Shown piece after piece: positions 33,598 through 44,700 of a DNA stretch of 64,000 bases (its first letter is position 1; every line of letters begins with the position of its first letter). Both the position numbers and the translations under genes were made by a program. A model generated the notes under the pieces. It had not been told where the DNA came from. It worked only from the letters and a program-made list of their open reading frames with translations, and did not search any database. The DNA comes from Brachynemurus nebulosus. Its lineage: Eukaryota; Arthropoda; Insecta; Neuroptera; Myrmeleontidae. The stretch is from contig JAPWDM010000015.1 in NCBI GenBank assembly GCA_035578155.1, forward strand, positions 528,501-592,500, written 5' to 3'.

Positions 33598-34507
33598 TAA
33601 GGTCGAAACCAATAATAATTTAAATTTCCTTGACCTTTCAATATCTAAAGATGTATACTCCAATCGTTTGAAGTTTGCTGTCTACAGAAAGCCGACACAC
33701 ACCGACCATTGTATCCATGTTACGTCTGCACACCCCACATCACATAAAGCAGCTTTTTTCAATCACGCGTTCAACAGGATTTTTACATACCCATTAAATA
33801 AGGTTAACTTTTGTCAAGAACTCGCCGTCATCATCCACATAGGAAAAGCTAATGGTTACAATATAGAATTCATATTTAAAATTTTTTCTAAATTTTTAAA
33901 CAAATTCCAGGACCATACCTTATTTCCTAACCTCACAAAACATGCCACTACAACCAATACCAGTAAATATGCTTCCATCCCGTTCCTATCAAACCAAGTA
34001 CAAGATTTGCGCAAACCATTCGTCGAACAGGGTGTTAAATTATGCTTTTCATCCAGTACATCACTTGCGAACTTGTTAGTAAAAACCAAAGACATTATTC
34101 CCCCGTTACTTAGATCCGGCGTTTACAAATTTTGCTGCCCAGAATGTTCGTCTACTTACATAGGCCAGACGGGCCGCAAGTTTTCGAACAGGTTTGCCGA
34201 ACATTTGTCATCAGTTAAGTCAGCAAATACAAAAAATTTTTCAGCAATAGCCGAACATATCCTAGACACCGACCATAATTTTGTCATTGATGACGCATTC
34301 GAAACACTCCATTTCCAGCCTAAAAGCGCCACCTTGGACCTACTCGAAATTTTAAATATAGCACATGCGGAAAATCAAAATATTACAGTATTAAATGAGA
34401 CTGCGCAATTATTCTCTTTCAATCAGTGCAAGTCCATTATGCATATGGCAGCTACACATTTCACTACAACATTTCAACATGACAACACCAACAGTTCACA
34501 CGTATAA
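33598..34507 (+). mobile_element. Penelope-like element, 3' half (RT end plus GIY-YIG)
   Basis: The frame is open from about 33598 to TAA 34505-34507 with no internal stop. NNLNFLDLSISKDVYS and FAVYRKPTHTDHCIHVTSAH are RT thumb-region motifs shared with the second PLE at 38135. The GIY-YIG endonuclease is SGVYKFCCPECSSTYIGQTG with RKFSNRFAEH and HILDTDHNF. The 5' edge follows a PLE-type leader (CTCGACGCGTTTCGATCAAT near 33555-33575). The copy is 5'-truncated but otherwise looks fresh. Confidence 0.88.
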
Positions 34508-34789
34508 TACCGGTCGCCACGACAATTTTTTGAGTGCTGTTTGATTGTTAAAATTAATAGTGTTATTCATTACATCAAGTAATTTAATTCAAAATCTGTT
34601 TTTTAAAAAATTTTTAAAAAACTTTTAATTTTCATGTGTGGTGTACCAGTGAATTTTATCACAATTGGTTGGTTTTTTCTGTGTTTTCAATCTCTTTGTT
34701 CGTCGAAGGATTCGGGCGTTGTCATGTCCTTGATAGAGGTCACAAGAGCCTTTTCTTTTGTTTTTTGTTATTTCATTCGACGTTTGCCT

Positions 34790-35674
34790 TGCATATAATT
34801 ATATGAAGGAGCCGGTTTATACCGCAATAACTGCAGGTGAAGTTGCCCATATAATTAAATGCATACACGTAGAAGTTAAGGTCAGACATGTTAGGGAATG
34901 TTATAACGAACTTCCAGTTACATACCTAAATAAGTCCTACTTTATGACACCCTGGAATCACATCCTGTGAAGTCATGTCTCACAGCAGAGTTGTACCTCT
35001 TTTGTTGCACCAATATACTCATTGAACGAAGTATGATATAAATTATTACCTGGATCATTGAAGAACAGAAGTCCCAGTGCCTGCGACTGCAAAAACCAAC
35101 CACATCAAAATATGTTAATCCACAATTTTTAGCTACAGTGGGCATATATAGTGAAAAGGATTTGGAAAACATTAAATCCCATATAATGTTACCATCCGAG
35201 CGTGACGCTATAGTAACGACGTTCGCACGCGGGTCAACCAACTAACTTGCAGAATCTCGAGGTACATAAATGATTCACGCCAAATTTGTTAGATGGCATG
35301 ATCAAAACGTACACACACAAATTATGGGGCTGCTTCCAATGGATTGGAGAGGCAATGACAGGCATACTGGGTATATGGTTCGTCTATCGTGTAATTAATT
35401 TTATAATTGACATAATCTTACACGGATTGTTCTTGTACAAAATATTTGGGTTGGGCCTTATGGGGAACCCTAACAAACATTAATTATGCTAAATGCGAAG
35501 GTATGGCAAAATAACAAGACAAAGACGCAGAGTAAAAATGAGAGTGAGATAAATTGTGTCAGTGAACCCAGCGAAGTAGTGACAGTGCAGAAAGAAATCG
35601 AATATGACATTAAGGGCAAACTGAAAACTGACTATAAAGAAAAAAGCCCTTACAATGAAGTGGTGCTCCATTAA
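34790..35674 (+). pseudogene. Chuvirus-like glycoprotein remnant (endogenous viral element or captured env)
   Basis: Pieces of one glycoprotein lie in order across all three frames. First AGEVAHIIKCIHVEVKVR with ECYNELPV and FMTPWNHIL (to 34970), then a middle piece containing LATVGIYSEKDLENIKSHIM (35130-35240). Last comes a membrane region GILGIWFVYRVINFIIDIIL (about 35360-35430) with a cytoplasmic tail to about 35674. The order and motifs match jingchuvirus (Chuviridae) glycoproteins, which also occur as env genes of BEL/Pao elements and as genomic relics in arthropods. Multiple shifts and stops and a missing N-terminal half make it non-functional. No other retrotransposon gene is attached. 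Confidence 0.7.
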
Positions 35675-35869
35675 ATGACATGTGAAGAGTGATAAACTCT
35701 TTTGGACAATGTAGAGAACTCTAAGAAAAAAAGTAATTTTATATTTTGTAGTTTTAGCAAATTAAGGTGAAAATTAATATATAGGGTCATAAGATTAATT
35801 GAGAAGGAATGACTACAATACTGTATGTGTTATCACAAAAGGCAATACTATCTTCTTAAATTTAATAAT

Positions 35870-36285
35870 TTTGACGTTACAAGATAGTAACGTCATTATA
35901 ACCAAAGCTGATAAGGGATCTTGTTTAGTGTTATTAGATAAAACTACTTATAATAAATAAAATAGAAGACTTTTTAAATTCAGACATCTTTAATTTATTA
36001 AATTATAATCCTACAGAGAGACTGAAAACTAAAATCAAACAATTCATCCGTTCATTTGATCTCAATAAATCTGTCAAGATTCCTATGGATCCACTTACAC
36101 CATGGTTGTACGGCCTTTCTAAGATTCATAAATCTGGTGAAAAATTTAGACCTGTGGTTTCCCAAGTCGACTCCATTTTCGGTGGTCTTTCCCGGTGGTT
36201 CCTTGACAAAATCTACAATTTCACAAATATTAACTTTGAACACTCCCTAAATAATACCCACGAACTTATCATGTCATAAGTGACA
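35870..36285 (+). pseudogene. Penelope-like element, N-terminal RT part
   Basis: NVIITKADKGSCLVLLDKTT and, one frame over, WLYGLSKIHKSGEKFRPVVS are the N-terminal motifs of PLE reverse transcriptase (ADKG and PKIHK-type blocks). The frame ends around TAA 36277-36279. The RT continues at about 37690 after an insertion of about 1.4 kb. Confidence 0.8.
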
Positions 36286-36289
36286 CAGT

Positions 36290-37660
36290 AATACATTGTA
36301 CGTATACTCACATCGCCTGCTACGTTCAAAGGTATTTATCGTACATTCTTACCTATTGCTTTGTATTGATATTGCAGCTCAGCTGTTGTTTGCTCGCATC
36401 TATTTTATTTATCAATTTTATAATTTTGGCTTTTCTGTTAATTTTCCAATAGTAATTGCATGCGATTCAAGGGTGAGTTGCCCTTATCGTTTATTGATGT
36501 AATTTCTAAACTTGATTAAATTCTTCTCTGGCGAGTTCCAGTGTTTTAACCTCACAAGTTTATCTTTAAATATACACAGAAGGGCTAAAATATCTATGTT
36601 TGATAAATTATTAATTACTTAGTAAATTATTAATCATTGTATTTGCTTACATTTTATTAATCTCATTCGATAAAATTATTAATCATTGTATTTGCTTACC
36701 TTTTATTCATCTCAACGATTATTAATCGTTGTATTTGCATACATTTTATTAATTACATTCGATAAAATTCTTGATTATTGCACACACACCGGCATAATTA
36801 GCGGAACATACAAAATATCTCTAAAAATCAAACAAACCATTTAATTTTAAGAAACTATTAGTCTTATTTAATTATTAACTTAAAATTACATGTTCACAAG
36901 TCGATATGCCTTTATTTTCGTTAGCAAAAGCAATTAACCATATGAAATGCCAAATTTTTGGAATCTTATGTCGTCTAAGAATCATTTAAGTTAAAGATTA
37001 TTTAACAAATAGAAAATGAAACACAGCGTTTTAATAACGTGTGCTTCCTCCCGTGCTTTTGTCAAAGCTTCCATTCGTCTTGCTATACTCAGAATGATGT
37101 TATCTATAGCCTTCTGAGGCAGTCTTTGCCCTTCTTTAATTACGGTAGTCTGAAGCTCGACCACATTGAGAAAAAGCGGCGTTTGAGTTCGAAAGTGACA
37201 GACCTCTTAAAAAGATTTGCATCAATAATAAATAAAAACAATTCTACGAAAAGTCAATTGATTCATTACTCAATATTATTTTAAGTGAAAATGAAAAAAA
37301 AACGGCCAACTTTGTTTAATAAATAGATTTTTATATTTTTTTTTATGTCCCGCTAATTATACCGGTGTGTGTATTTGCTAAAATTTTACGAATTTCATTC
37401 AGTATTTGTTAATGTTTCATAAATTTCGTTTAGGGAATTATCAACTATAGTATTTGTCTTTATAAATTATAATTACATTTGCTTATAACTTAATTTCGTT
37501 TAGTAAATGTTCCATGAAACAAATTCTAAATTTAATAATTGTACTTGTTAATTTTATTGTATGTTATATCGCCCATTTAAAATAATAAATTGTTAATTTT
37601 ATATATAAAAAAAATAAGGTTGTGTTGTTTAAAAGATCCTTAATCATTCTCTGGGGAGGG
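36290..37660. mobile_element. Insertion between the two PLE parts, with inverted repeats
   Basis: CACACACCGGCATAATTAGC near 36780 is inverted at 37352-37375 (GCTAATTATACCGGTGTGTG). Four imperfect copies of about 55 bp carrying AATCATTGTATTTGCTTACA lie outside the left arm (36605-36790), and related TATTTGC words lie outside the right arm. Non-coding. Probably a non-autonomous DNA element with subterminal repeats. Ends and target duplication were not resolved. Confidence 0.5.
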
Positions 37661-37689
37661 GAGGAATTTGTTTCCTCTTCATGGGTCTC

Positions 37690-38605
37690 AGTACACTACA
37701 TTGCCTACTTCTTTCATTCGATGTGGTCGATTTGTTCACTCAGTTCCCACTTATAAATTGAAAGTGCTCTTACGGGAATTCTTATCGGCCAAGCGGAACA
37801 ACAACCCAAATGCACCCAACCTGGAAGCGATGTGTCAATGTGTTAATTTACTTCTCGACCATAATTATTTCACATTCAACAACAAAATATACTCACAGTC
37901 CATTGGCTTAGCCATGGACAACCCGGTTTCCCCATTTTTCTCTAATTTTTTCATGAACCACTTCGAAAAATTAATCTTCAACTTTAACTGTAAATATTTA
38001 GATAACCTCGTTTTCTGGAAACGGTACGTGGATGACGTTTTCGTCATCCGGTCCGGCACCCGAATTCAAGCCGAAGAGTTTTTAAAACTTTTTGAACAAG
38101 CTACACACTAGAATAAAATTTACGTTAGAGGTCGAAGTCAACAATAATTTGAATTTCCTTGACCTTTCAATATCTAAAGATGTATACTCAAACCGTCTTA
38201 ATTTTGCTGTTTACAGGAAGTTAACACATACTGACCATTGTATCCATGTTACGTCTGCACACCCTACATCGCATAAAGTAGCTTTCTTTAACCACGCGTT
38301 CAACAGGATTTTCACATATCCATTAAACAAAGTTAACTTTTGTCATGAACTCGCCGTCATCATCCACACAGACAAAGCTAATGGTTACAATACAGAGTTC
38401 TTGTTTAAAATTTTTTCTAAACATTTGAATAAGTTCCAGGATCATACCTTATTCCCTAACTTCACGAAATTTGTTACCACGTCCAACACTAGATTTCCTT
38501 CAATCCCGTTTTTATCAAACCAAACACACGATTTGCGTAAATTATTCGACGAACAAGGTGTTAAACTATGCTTCTCATCTGGTACATCACTGTGTACTCT
38601 TTTAG
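37690..38605 (+). pseudogene. Penelope-like element, RT core, cut by piggyBac
   Basis: RT motif A (LSFDVVDLFT) is in one frame, then after a shift near 37740 come PTYKLKVLLREFL, the QSIGLAMDNPVSPFFSNFF block and the catalytic WKRYVDDVFVI. A further shift in a T run near 38092-38110 leads to NNLNFLDLSISKDVYS and FAVYRKLTHTDHCIHVT, nearly identical to the PLE at 33598. The match to that copy ends at LLV next to TTAA 38606-38609, where a piggyBac element begins. Confidence 0.85.
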
Positions 38606-38609
38606 TTAA

Positions 38610-41120
38610 CTCTTTATAAGGTAGAGGCATAATAAATGCCACCAAAAACTTTTTTTTATGAAAAGAACGAACGAATCGTTGGTGTCCACTTTATTATTCA
38701 CTGTTGGTAATACAGATACATTCTACATTAGAAAAAAAAATTTGACAGAACACAGATGTCACTTCAAATACGACTGTAATGGCGTGAATCAGCTGTATTT
38801 ATCTTTATTATTTTCATCTAGTGAAATCTTTTCAATTTTTATCTAAAATGGTAAGTAAATTTATTTCGATTTATTTGTGTTTATAGCGCCTAAACAACAT
38901 TTTATTCTCTTTGTAACTGTCTATAAATTGTTTTATTTCGAATTTTATTGGTGGTAGTATTTATGCCACTGCCCCCTTAGTAGCAGTCTTTGGTAACGGT
39001 ATTTATGCCTTCGCCTGTTTATATTCCAGGCCTACCTCACTAATGCAGATATTGAACTGCAGAAGATGTTTGGTCTTCCTGATGATCCTGACATCTCCGA
39101 AGATGAGTACGAGGACGATGATGGTACAGAACACATGAACTTACAGTCACTGCTAGAAGATAATCCCATCTCTCGAGATCAAAGAAACCCAGTGCCAGGC
39201 CCATCACGACAGAGTACGACGGTTTCATCTACAGGAAATGGAGAAAATATTGATCCTAATATTGGTATTCATTGGGCTGAGACAAACGATAATAATGATG
39301 AAGTAATAATTAAACCTATCCGTCGCTCCTCGACTAATCGCCTATTTTGGACTATATAGCTCCAGAGCCTTCCCCAGAATCATCCTCAGATAATGATAGC
39401 GATGAGTGGAAAAAAGTAATGTAGTCGAATAGGCCTACTACTGATAAATTCGATGAAGTTACCCTGAAACCTAAGCTTTTCTTTCCTAGTAGAAATTCGC
39501 CTGCGGCTTACTTTTCTAGGTTTTTTAGTTACGAAGTAATAAATCATATAGTAGAACAAACTAATTTATATGCTTCCCAAAAAAAGTCTCTGCATTGGGA
39601 GCCAGTCACAAAATCTGACATTGAAGCATTTTTAGGAATCATTGTTCTTATGGGCATTCATGTTTTACCTTCTATAGATTTGTACTGGTCCAGTGATCCA
39701 TTTTTTAGAGTTAATGAAATTGCTCAAATTATGACCTGTAAAAGGTTCAAAAAAATTTTAGAAAACCTCCATCTAAATGACAATTCTAAAAATCCATCTA
39801 AAACTAGCCCTGACACAAGCTGTATAAAGTTTGCCCACTTCTGGATATGTTGAATAATGCTTGTAAAAATGAAGCAAGACAAACAACATCATAAAGCACC
39901 GACGAAGCAATGATACGTTTCAAAAGCATATCATCTTTCAAACAGTACATGCCAGCTAAACCTATAAAAAGGGGCTATAAAGTGTGGGTTCGAGCTGATA
40001 GTACTACAGGGTATGTATTTCAGTATGAGATCTATACTGGCAAAAATGATAATAATACACCCGAATTAGGACTTGACGCTAATGTAGTCAAAAATTTGAC
40101 AAAGTCATTGATTGACGAGAAAATTCCAGCTCATGTAACTTTTGATAATTTCTTTGCTTCATTTCCTTTGATACAATATCTTTATGAAAATGGCATTCAT
40201 TCAACTGCAACTGTCAACATAAATAGAGCGGATTTACCGAAATTCGTAAAGAATCAAAAAGGTAAACTGAAGCTTGAAAGAGGGAATTATAAATGGAGAG
40301 TAAAACAAGACGTCGGATTTATATGTTGGAGAGATACTAAAAATGTATCAATATTGACTTCAGCTTTCCATCCCAAAGAAAAAACAAAATGCCAAAGAAC
40401 TATGAAAGACGGACCAAAGAAGGATTTCCCCTGTCCTGTAGCTATAACTGAATACACTAAGAAAATGGAAGGAGTCGATAGGTTCGACCAGAAAAGAAGT
40501 ACGTATGAAGTTGGACGCAGAAATAGGCGCTGGTGGTGTCGAATATTTTATTTTCTTATTGATATGGCCATCACTAACGCGTACATATTATATGCTGTTT
40601 CATTGAGGAATCCAATGCCTGTATCTATCTTACAATTTCGCCTCTCAATGGCTAGATCCCTTATTAGCCACTATTCCTCCAGAAAAAGAAGTCTCTCTAG
40701 CGAACCTAATTACATTATCAAAAAGAAACAAGCCTAGTAATAACTACCAGAAAGTTACTGGAGTAGATGATGAAATCCGCTACAAAGATGTAGGGATTCA
40801 TATGATTGATAAGTCTGATACACCACGTAGTTGCCGCTTATGCAGTACTAAAACAAACAACGTAAGAACAAAACTGTCTTGTACCACATGCAAGGTATTT
40901 CTGTGTGCTTATCCTTGTTTTACACAATTTCACCAGAAACCTTGAAAACTAAAATTAATTCTTTTTGTTTCTAAAAATTAGTGAAAATGAATCAAAAGAA
41001 CCCAAGTATGATTGATTTCAAATGTATAATAAGCACTATTATTGTTGTATTAGTTTGTAAGTGGATTCTTTTGTGATATTTATTTCATAAACTGAATATT
41101 AATATGTGAAAATATCTGAA
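38610..41120 (+). mobile_element. piggyBac-type transposon, right end missing
   Basis: It starts directly after TTAA (38606-38609) with CTCTTTATAAGG. The insertion falls inside a PLE frame, as expected for the TTAA specificity of piggyBac. The transposase remnant occupies 38848-40945. No AAAGAG/TTAA right terminus was found before the LINE tail at about 41125, so the right end was lost or replaced. Confidence 0.7.
38848..40945 (+). pseudogene. piggyBac (DDE_Tnp_1_7) transposase, several lesions
   Basis: ATG 38848-38850 sits directly before GTAAGT. An intron 38851-39029 (ending TTATATTCCAG) would join it to GCCTACCTCACT at 39030, giving a first exon that codes only the initiator Met. The acidic N-terminus (DISEDEYEDDDG) is typical. 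Lesions are a frame shift near 39350, TAG 39422-39424, a shift near 39830, a TAA near 39893 and a shift near 40715. The three catalytic Asp are seen in STDEAMIRFKS, VTFDNFFAS and GVDRFDQ. A C-terminal cysteine-rich zinc domain (CRLCSTK...CTTCKVFLC...C...H) ends at TGA 40943-40945. Confidence 0.85.
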
Positions 41121-41124
41121 AATA

Positions 41125-41487
41125 GGTTGTGGTAAATATACTAAAAACAGTGTTTATAAAAATATTTATTGTAATTGTCAGTTAAATGTAAAACACATAT
41201 TGGAGGAATGTAGAAGATATAAACCTATGAGAGATAGTATATATCGACAAAATATTTCAATTAAAGTAATGCTGCAGGACAAAGAGGAAAGAATATGTTG
41301 TAAAAGTTTTAGAGTTAATTAAACGGTGTAAATTAGATAGTAAAATTTAGGAGCACTTATTGTTTATACTTTATTGTAATTCATTGTTTGTAATAGACTT
41401 ATGTAATTTATTATTTGTAACTATTGTGGTCGCAAATGACCAAAGGATGTCGAGCGACCTTAAATAAATTAATAAAAAAAAAAATAT
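41125..41487 (+). mobile_element. LINE 3' tail
   Basis: An open stretch with CNCQLNVKHILEECRRYKPM is the terminal cysteine/histidine motif of I/Jockey-type ORF2 and ends near 41325. A 3' UTR follows with GTCGCAAATGACCAAAGGAT and an A-rich end (AATAAATTAATAAAAAAAA). 5'-truncated. Confidence 0.7.
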
Positions 41488-41544
41488 TTTTGCAATAATA
41501 AATGTTGCTTATTTATAAATTATTATACTGTATTATTACTGATG

Positions 41545-44043
41545 ATGATAAATGATGAAGCATCTAAATCCATACCATTATCAACGAAAAATCCTTACTC
41601 TGCTTTCGAAAAAATGCCTGAAACAGCACAATTAAATTCACTTATTATTTACAAATTCAAGAATGCACCTTGAATTGGAAGGAATTGGAAAAAAAGGAAG
41701 ATGAAATTAATTACATGAAAAAATTATATAAGCTCGGGAACTTAACTGGGGAATCTGATTCAACCACAGCATTTTCTGTTTATTATAATATCTTAAGTAT
41801 TTTGATTCATGCAATAAGAACAAAAATTGAACGGTTATTTCCCAATATAATTTTATTATTGGGGAAGTTGCTCTTGAACATTTTTTAGAAGCAACAGAAT
41901 GGGACATTGACATCAATGATTTAAATGATTATGAAGATCTTGATACTAACGGCCTAGTTGCGGCTTTCGGCATATATATGACTCTTATTGGAAAAAGATA
42001 ACTACAGTGGGTGGGCGGAGAGTCGCATCAGAACTTTCTCTAACTCAGCAGGGATATTGGCAGAAGATTCACCGATATCAAACTGTGTCCCAAGCCGACC
42101 ACTAGCTATTAGCATTTACACTTTTATTCATCCTAAATATGAACTTCGTAAAGTACTGTTCATACGTTATTCATCATTACGTAATGCAAAGAATGTATGG
42201 GCAAATATAAGTAGGGCTGCGATGGTGATCTTTAGGGGAGCAGAGCTCGGAAACTTCTGTCTTAGCAAATAAATATATAATACTTGAAAATCCAATACAT
42301 CTTTGTTGGAATGAACTTGCTAAGTACTCACCGTACTTAATTGCTGCAGTAAATAGATTCAAAGATGGGTGGATAACTAGGATCTGGGGCATTTGATGAA
42401 AAAATTGTCCAAACCCAACAACATAGTGATGATGATGAAGCAGATATTACTAACAATTAAAAATTAAAATTATTAATTAAAAAAAAGCACAGTTGCGGCT
42501 TTTGGCATATATATGACTCTTATTGGAAAAAGGTTAACTACCGATAACTACAGTAGGTGGGCGGAGAGTCGCATCAGAACTCTCTCTAACTAAGTAAGGA
42601 TATTGGCTTAAGATTCACCGATATCAAACTGTGTCCCAAGCCAACCACTAGCGATTAGCATTTACACTTTTATTCATCCTAAATATGAACTTCGTAAAGT
42701 ACTGTTCACAGGTTATTCATCATTATGTAATGCAGAGAATGTATGGGCTAATATTAGTCGGCCTGTGGTGGTGATCTTTAGCGGAACAGAGCTCGGAAAC
42801 TTCTCTCTTAGCAAATAAATATTTGAGAATCCAATACATCTTTGTTGGAATGAACTTGCTAAATACTCACCGTATTTAATTGCTGCAGTGAATAGATTCA
42901 AAGATATGGGGGACAATACACCTTATTGTAAATTTCTATACCCGAACGAAGAACTGATAGATTTTAATAGACAAAATTTACAAATATTTGCAGCGATTAC
43001 AAGAAAAATTGCAATTTTAGAAGGACAAGAGAGTATGAAGAATATAAAGGGGCTGAACTAGAAGGAGAATTAAGAATAGTAATAGAGCGAGAAATCTTTA
43101 TTGTAAAAATGAATGGAGGTGCAAATACAGGAGAAACTCAAGATCTGAGAACAACATTACTACATCCAATAGGTAATGAAGAATTAATTGAAAGGCTAGG
43201 ATCTGGGGCATTTGATGAGAAAATTGTCCAAATCCAACAACTTAGTGATGATGATGAGGAAGATATTACTAACAATTAAAAATTAAAATTATTAATTAAA
43301 AAAAAAATGGCATAGTTGCGGATTTTGGCATACATATGACTCTTACTAGAAAAAGATTAACTACCGATAACGACAGTGGATGGGCGGAGGGTCGCATCAG
43401 AACTTTCTCTAACTCAACAGGGATATTGGCACAAGATTCACCGATATCAAACTGTGTCCCAAGCCAACCAACAGCTATTAGCATTTACACTTTTATTCAT
43501 CCTAAATATGAACTTCGTAAAGTACTGTTCATAGGTTATTCATAGGTAGTAAGGCTGTGATGGTGATCTTTAGCGGAACAGAGCTCGGAAACTACGTCTT
43601 AGCAAATAAATATATAATACTTGAGAATCCAATACTTTTTTGTTGGAATGAATTTGCTAAGTACTCAACGTACTTAATTGCTGCAGTAAATAGATTCAAA
43701 GATATGGAGGACAATGCACCCTATTGTAAATTTCTATACCCCACCGAAGAACCTAGAGATTTTAATAGATAAAATTTACAAATATTTGCAGCGACTGCAA
43801 GAAGAATTGCAATTTTATAAGGACAAGAGTGTATGAAGAATTACAAAGGGGCTGAAGTAGAACGAGAATTAAGAACAGTAATAGAGCGAGCGATCTTTAT
43901 TGTAAAAATGAGTGGAGGTGCAAATACACAAGAAACTCAAGATTTGAGAACAACATTACTACATCCAAGAGGTAATAAAGAATTAATTGAAAAGCTAGGA
44001 TCTGGGGCATTTGATGAAGAAATTTTCCAAATCCAGCAACTTA
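41545..44043 (+). pseudogene. Nucleoprotein-like viral relic in three tandem partial copies
   Basis: ATG 41545 opens a broken frame (shifts near 41670 and 41850) that reaches LVAAFGIYMTLIGKR. From here the sequence repeats: unit 1 41957-42491 (about 285 bp deleted near 42367), unit 2 42492-43314 and unit 3 43315-44043. Each encodes GWAESRIRTFSNSAGI-like, YTFIHPKYELRKVLF, AELGN and WNELAKYSPYLIAAVNRFKD segments, then ENFL-free helical sequence and an acidic end in units 1 and 2. The layout resembles nucleoproteins of insect negative-strand RNA viruses, but no diagnostic motif proves it. Every unit carries stops or shifts. Units 1 and 2 end in an A-rich run. Alternative: an unrecognised host or mobile-element gene. 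Confidence 0.45.
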
Positions 44044-44044
44044 C

Positions 44045-44700
44045 CAGTAAACGTCCCGAGGCCGGTGATGAAACTTAGATATGTTGTAGAACACTAAAAA
44101 ATAAGCGACACGTATTTTTCTTTATCGGTGGAAAAACGATTTGAAGGGGTGAAATCGCCCTCCAAAAATTGGGGTAAAAATTTAATTTTTTAAATATCTC
44201 GAAAACGGTAAGAGATAGAGCAAAAGTTTAAATTGGCGATACTTAAAGAGCTATCTATTGGTATGCAATTTGTTCAAATTGTGTCAACAGGGGTGGCTGG
44301 GGGATAAAATTTAGAGGTTAATTTTGCAAAAAGGGGGTGAAAATTAAACAATATAAAAATTTTGTTTACAGATTTGAAATCTACGTCAAAAAATCTAATT
44401 GACATGTTTTTGCTCAATGTCCTAATATTAAGTCTAGGGGTAGTTAACTAGGGGGTGACTGTGTCGAATAATCGTACTACTTGGGTAGTTTAAGAAGTTT
44501 TTCTTCATGGAAAATAGTTTAAGACATTTAGAATAACGTAGAAATGAAATTTCCGATTTCAAAATTCAGTTTGAGCAACATTGGAGAGGGGGTGAGTCAT
44601 CCTCTTAAATTACATATTAGTTAACATACACTCATTTTTAATATTAACACACTGACAGTGGGTAATAATATCACAATAAGTGGTTCTGAAGTTGGACTAT
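44045..44700 (+). mobile_element. Half copy (single arm) of the 1.49 kb fold-back family
   Basis: It matches the left arm of the element at 12731 from AGTAAACGTCCCGAGGCCGG to GGTTCTGAAGTTGGACTAT, with small indels (for example a 16-base loss after GGCCGG). There is no second arm. It begins within the third nucleoprotein-like unit (CAACTTA/CC), so it was inserted there. Confidence 0.9.
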
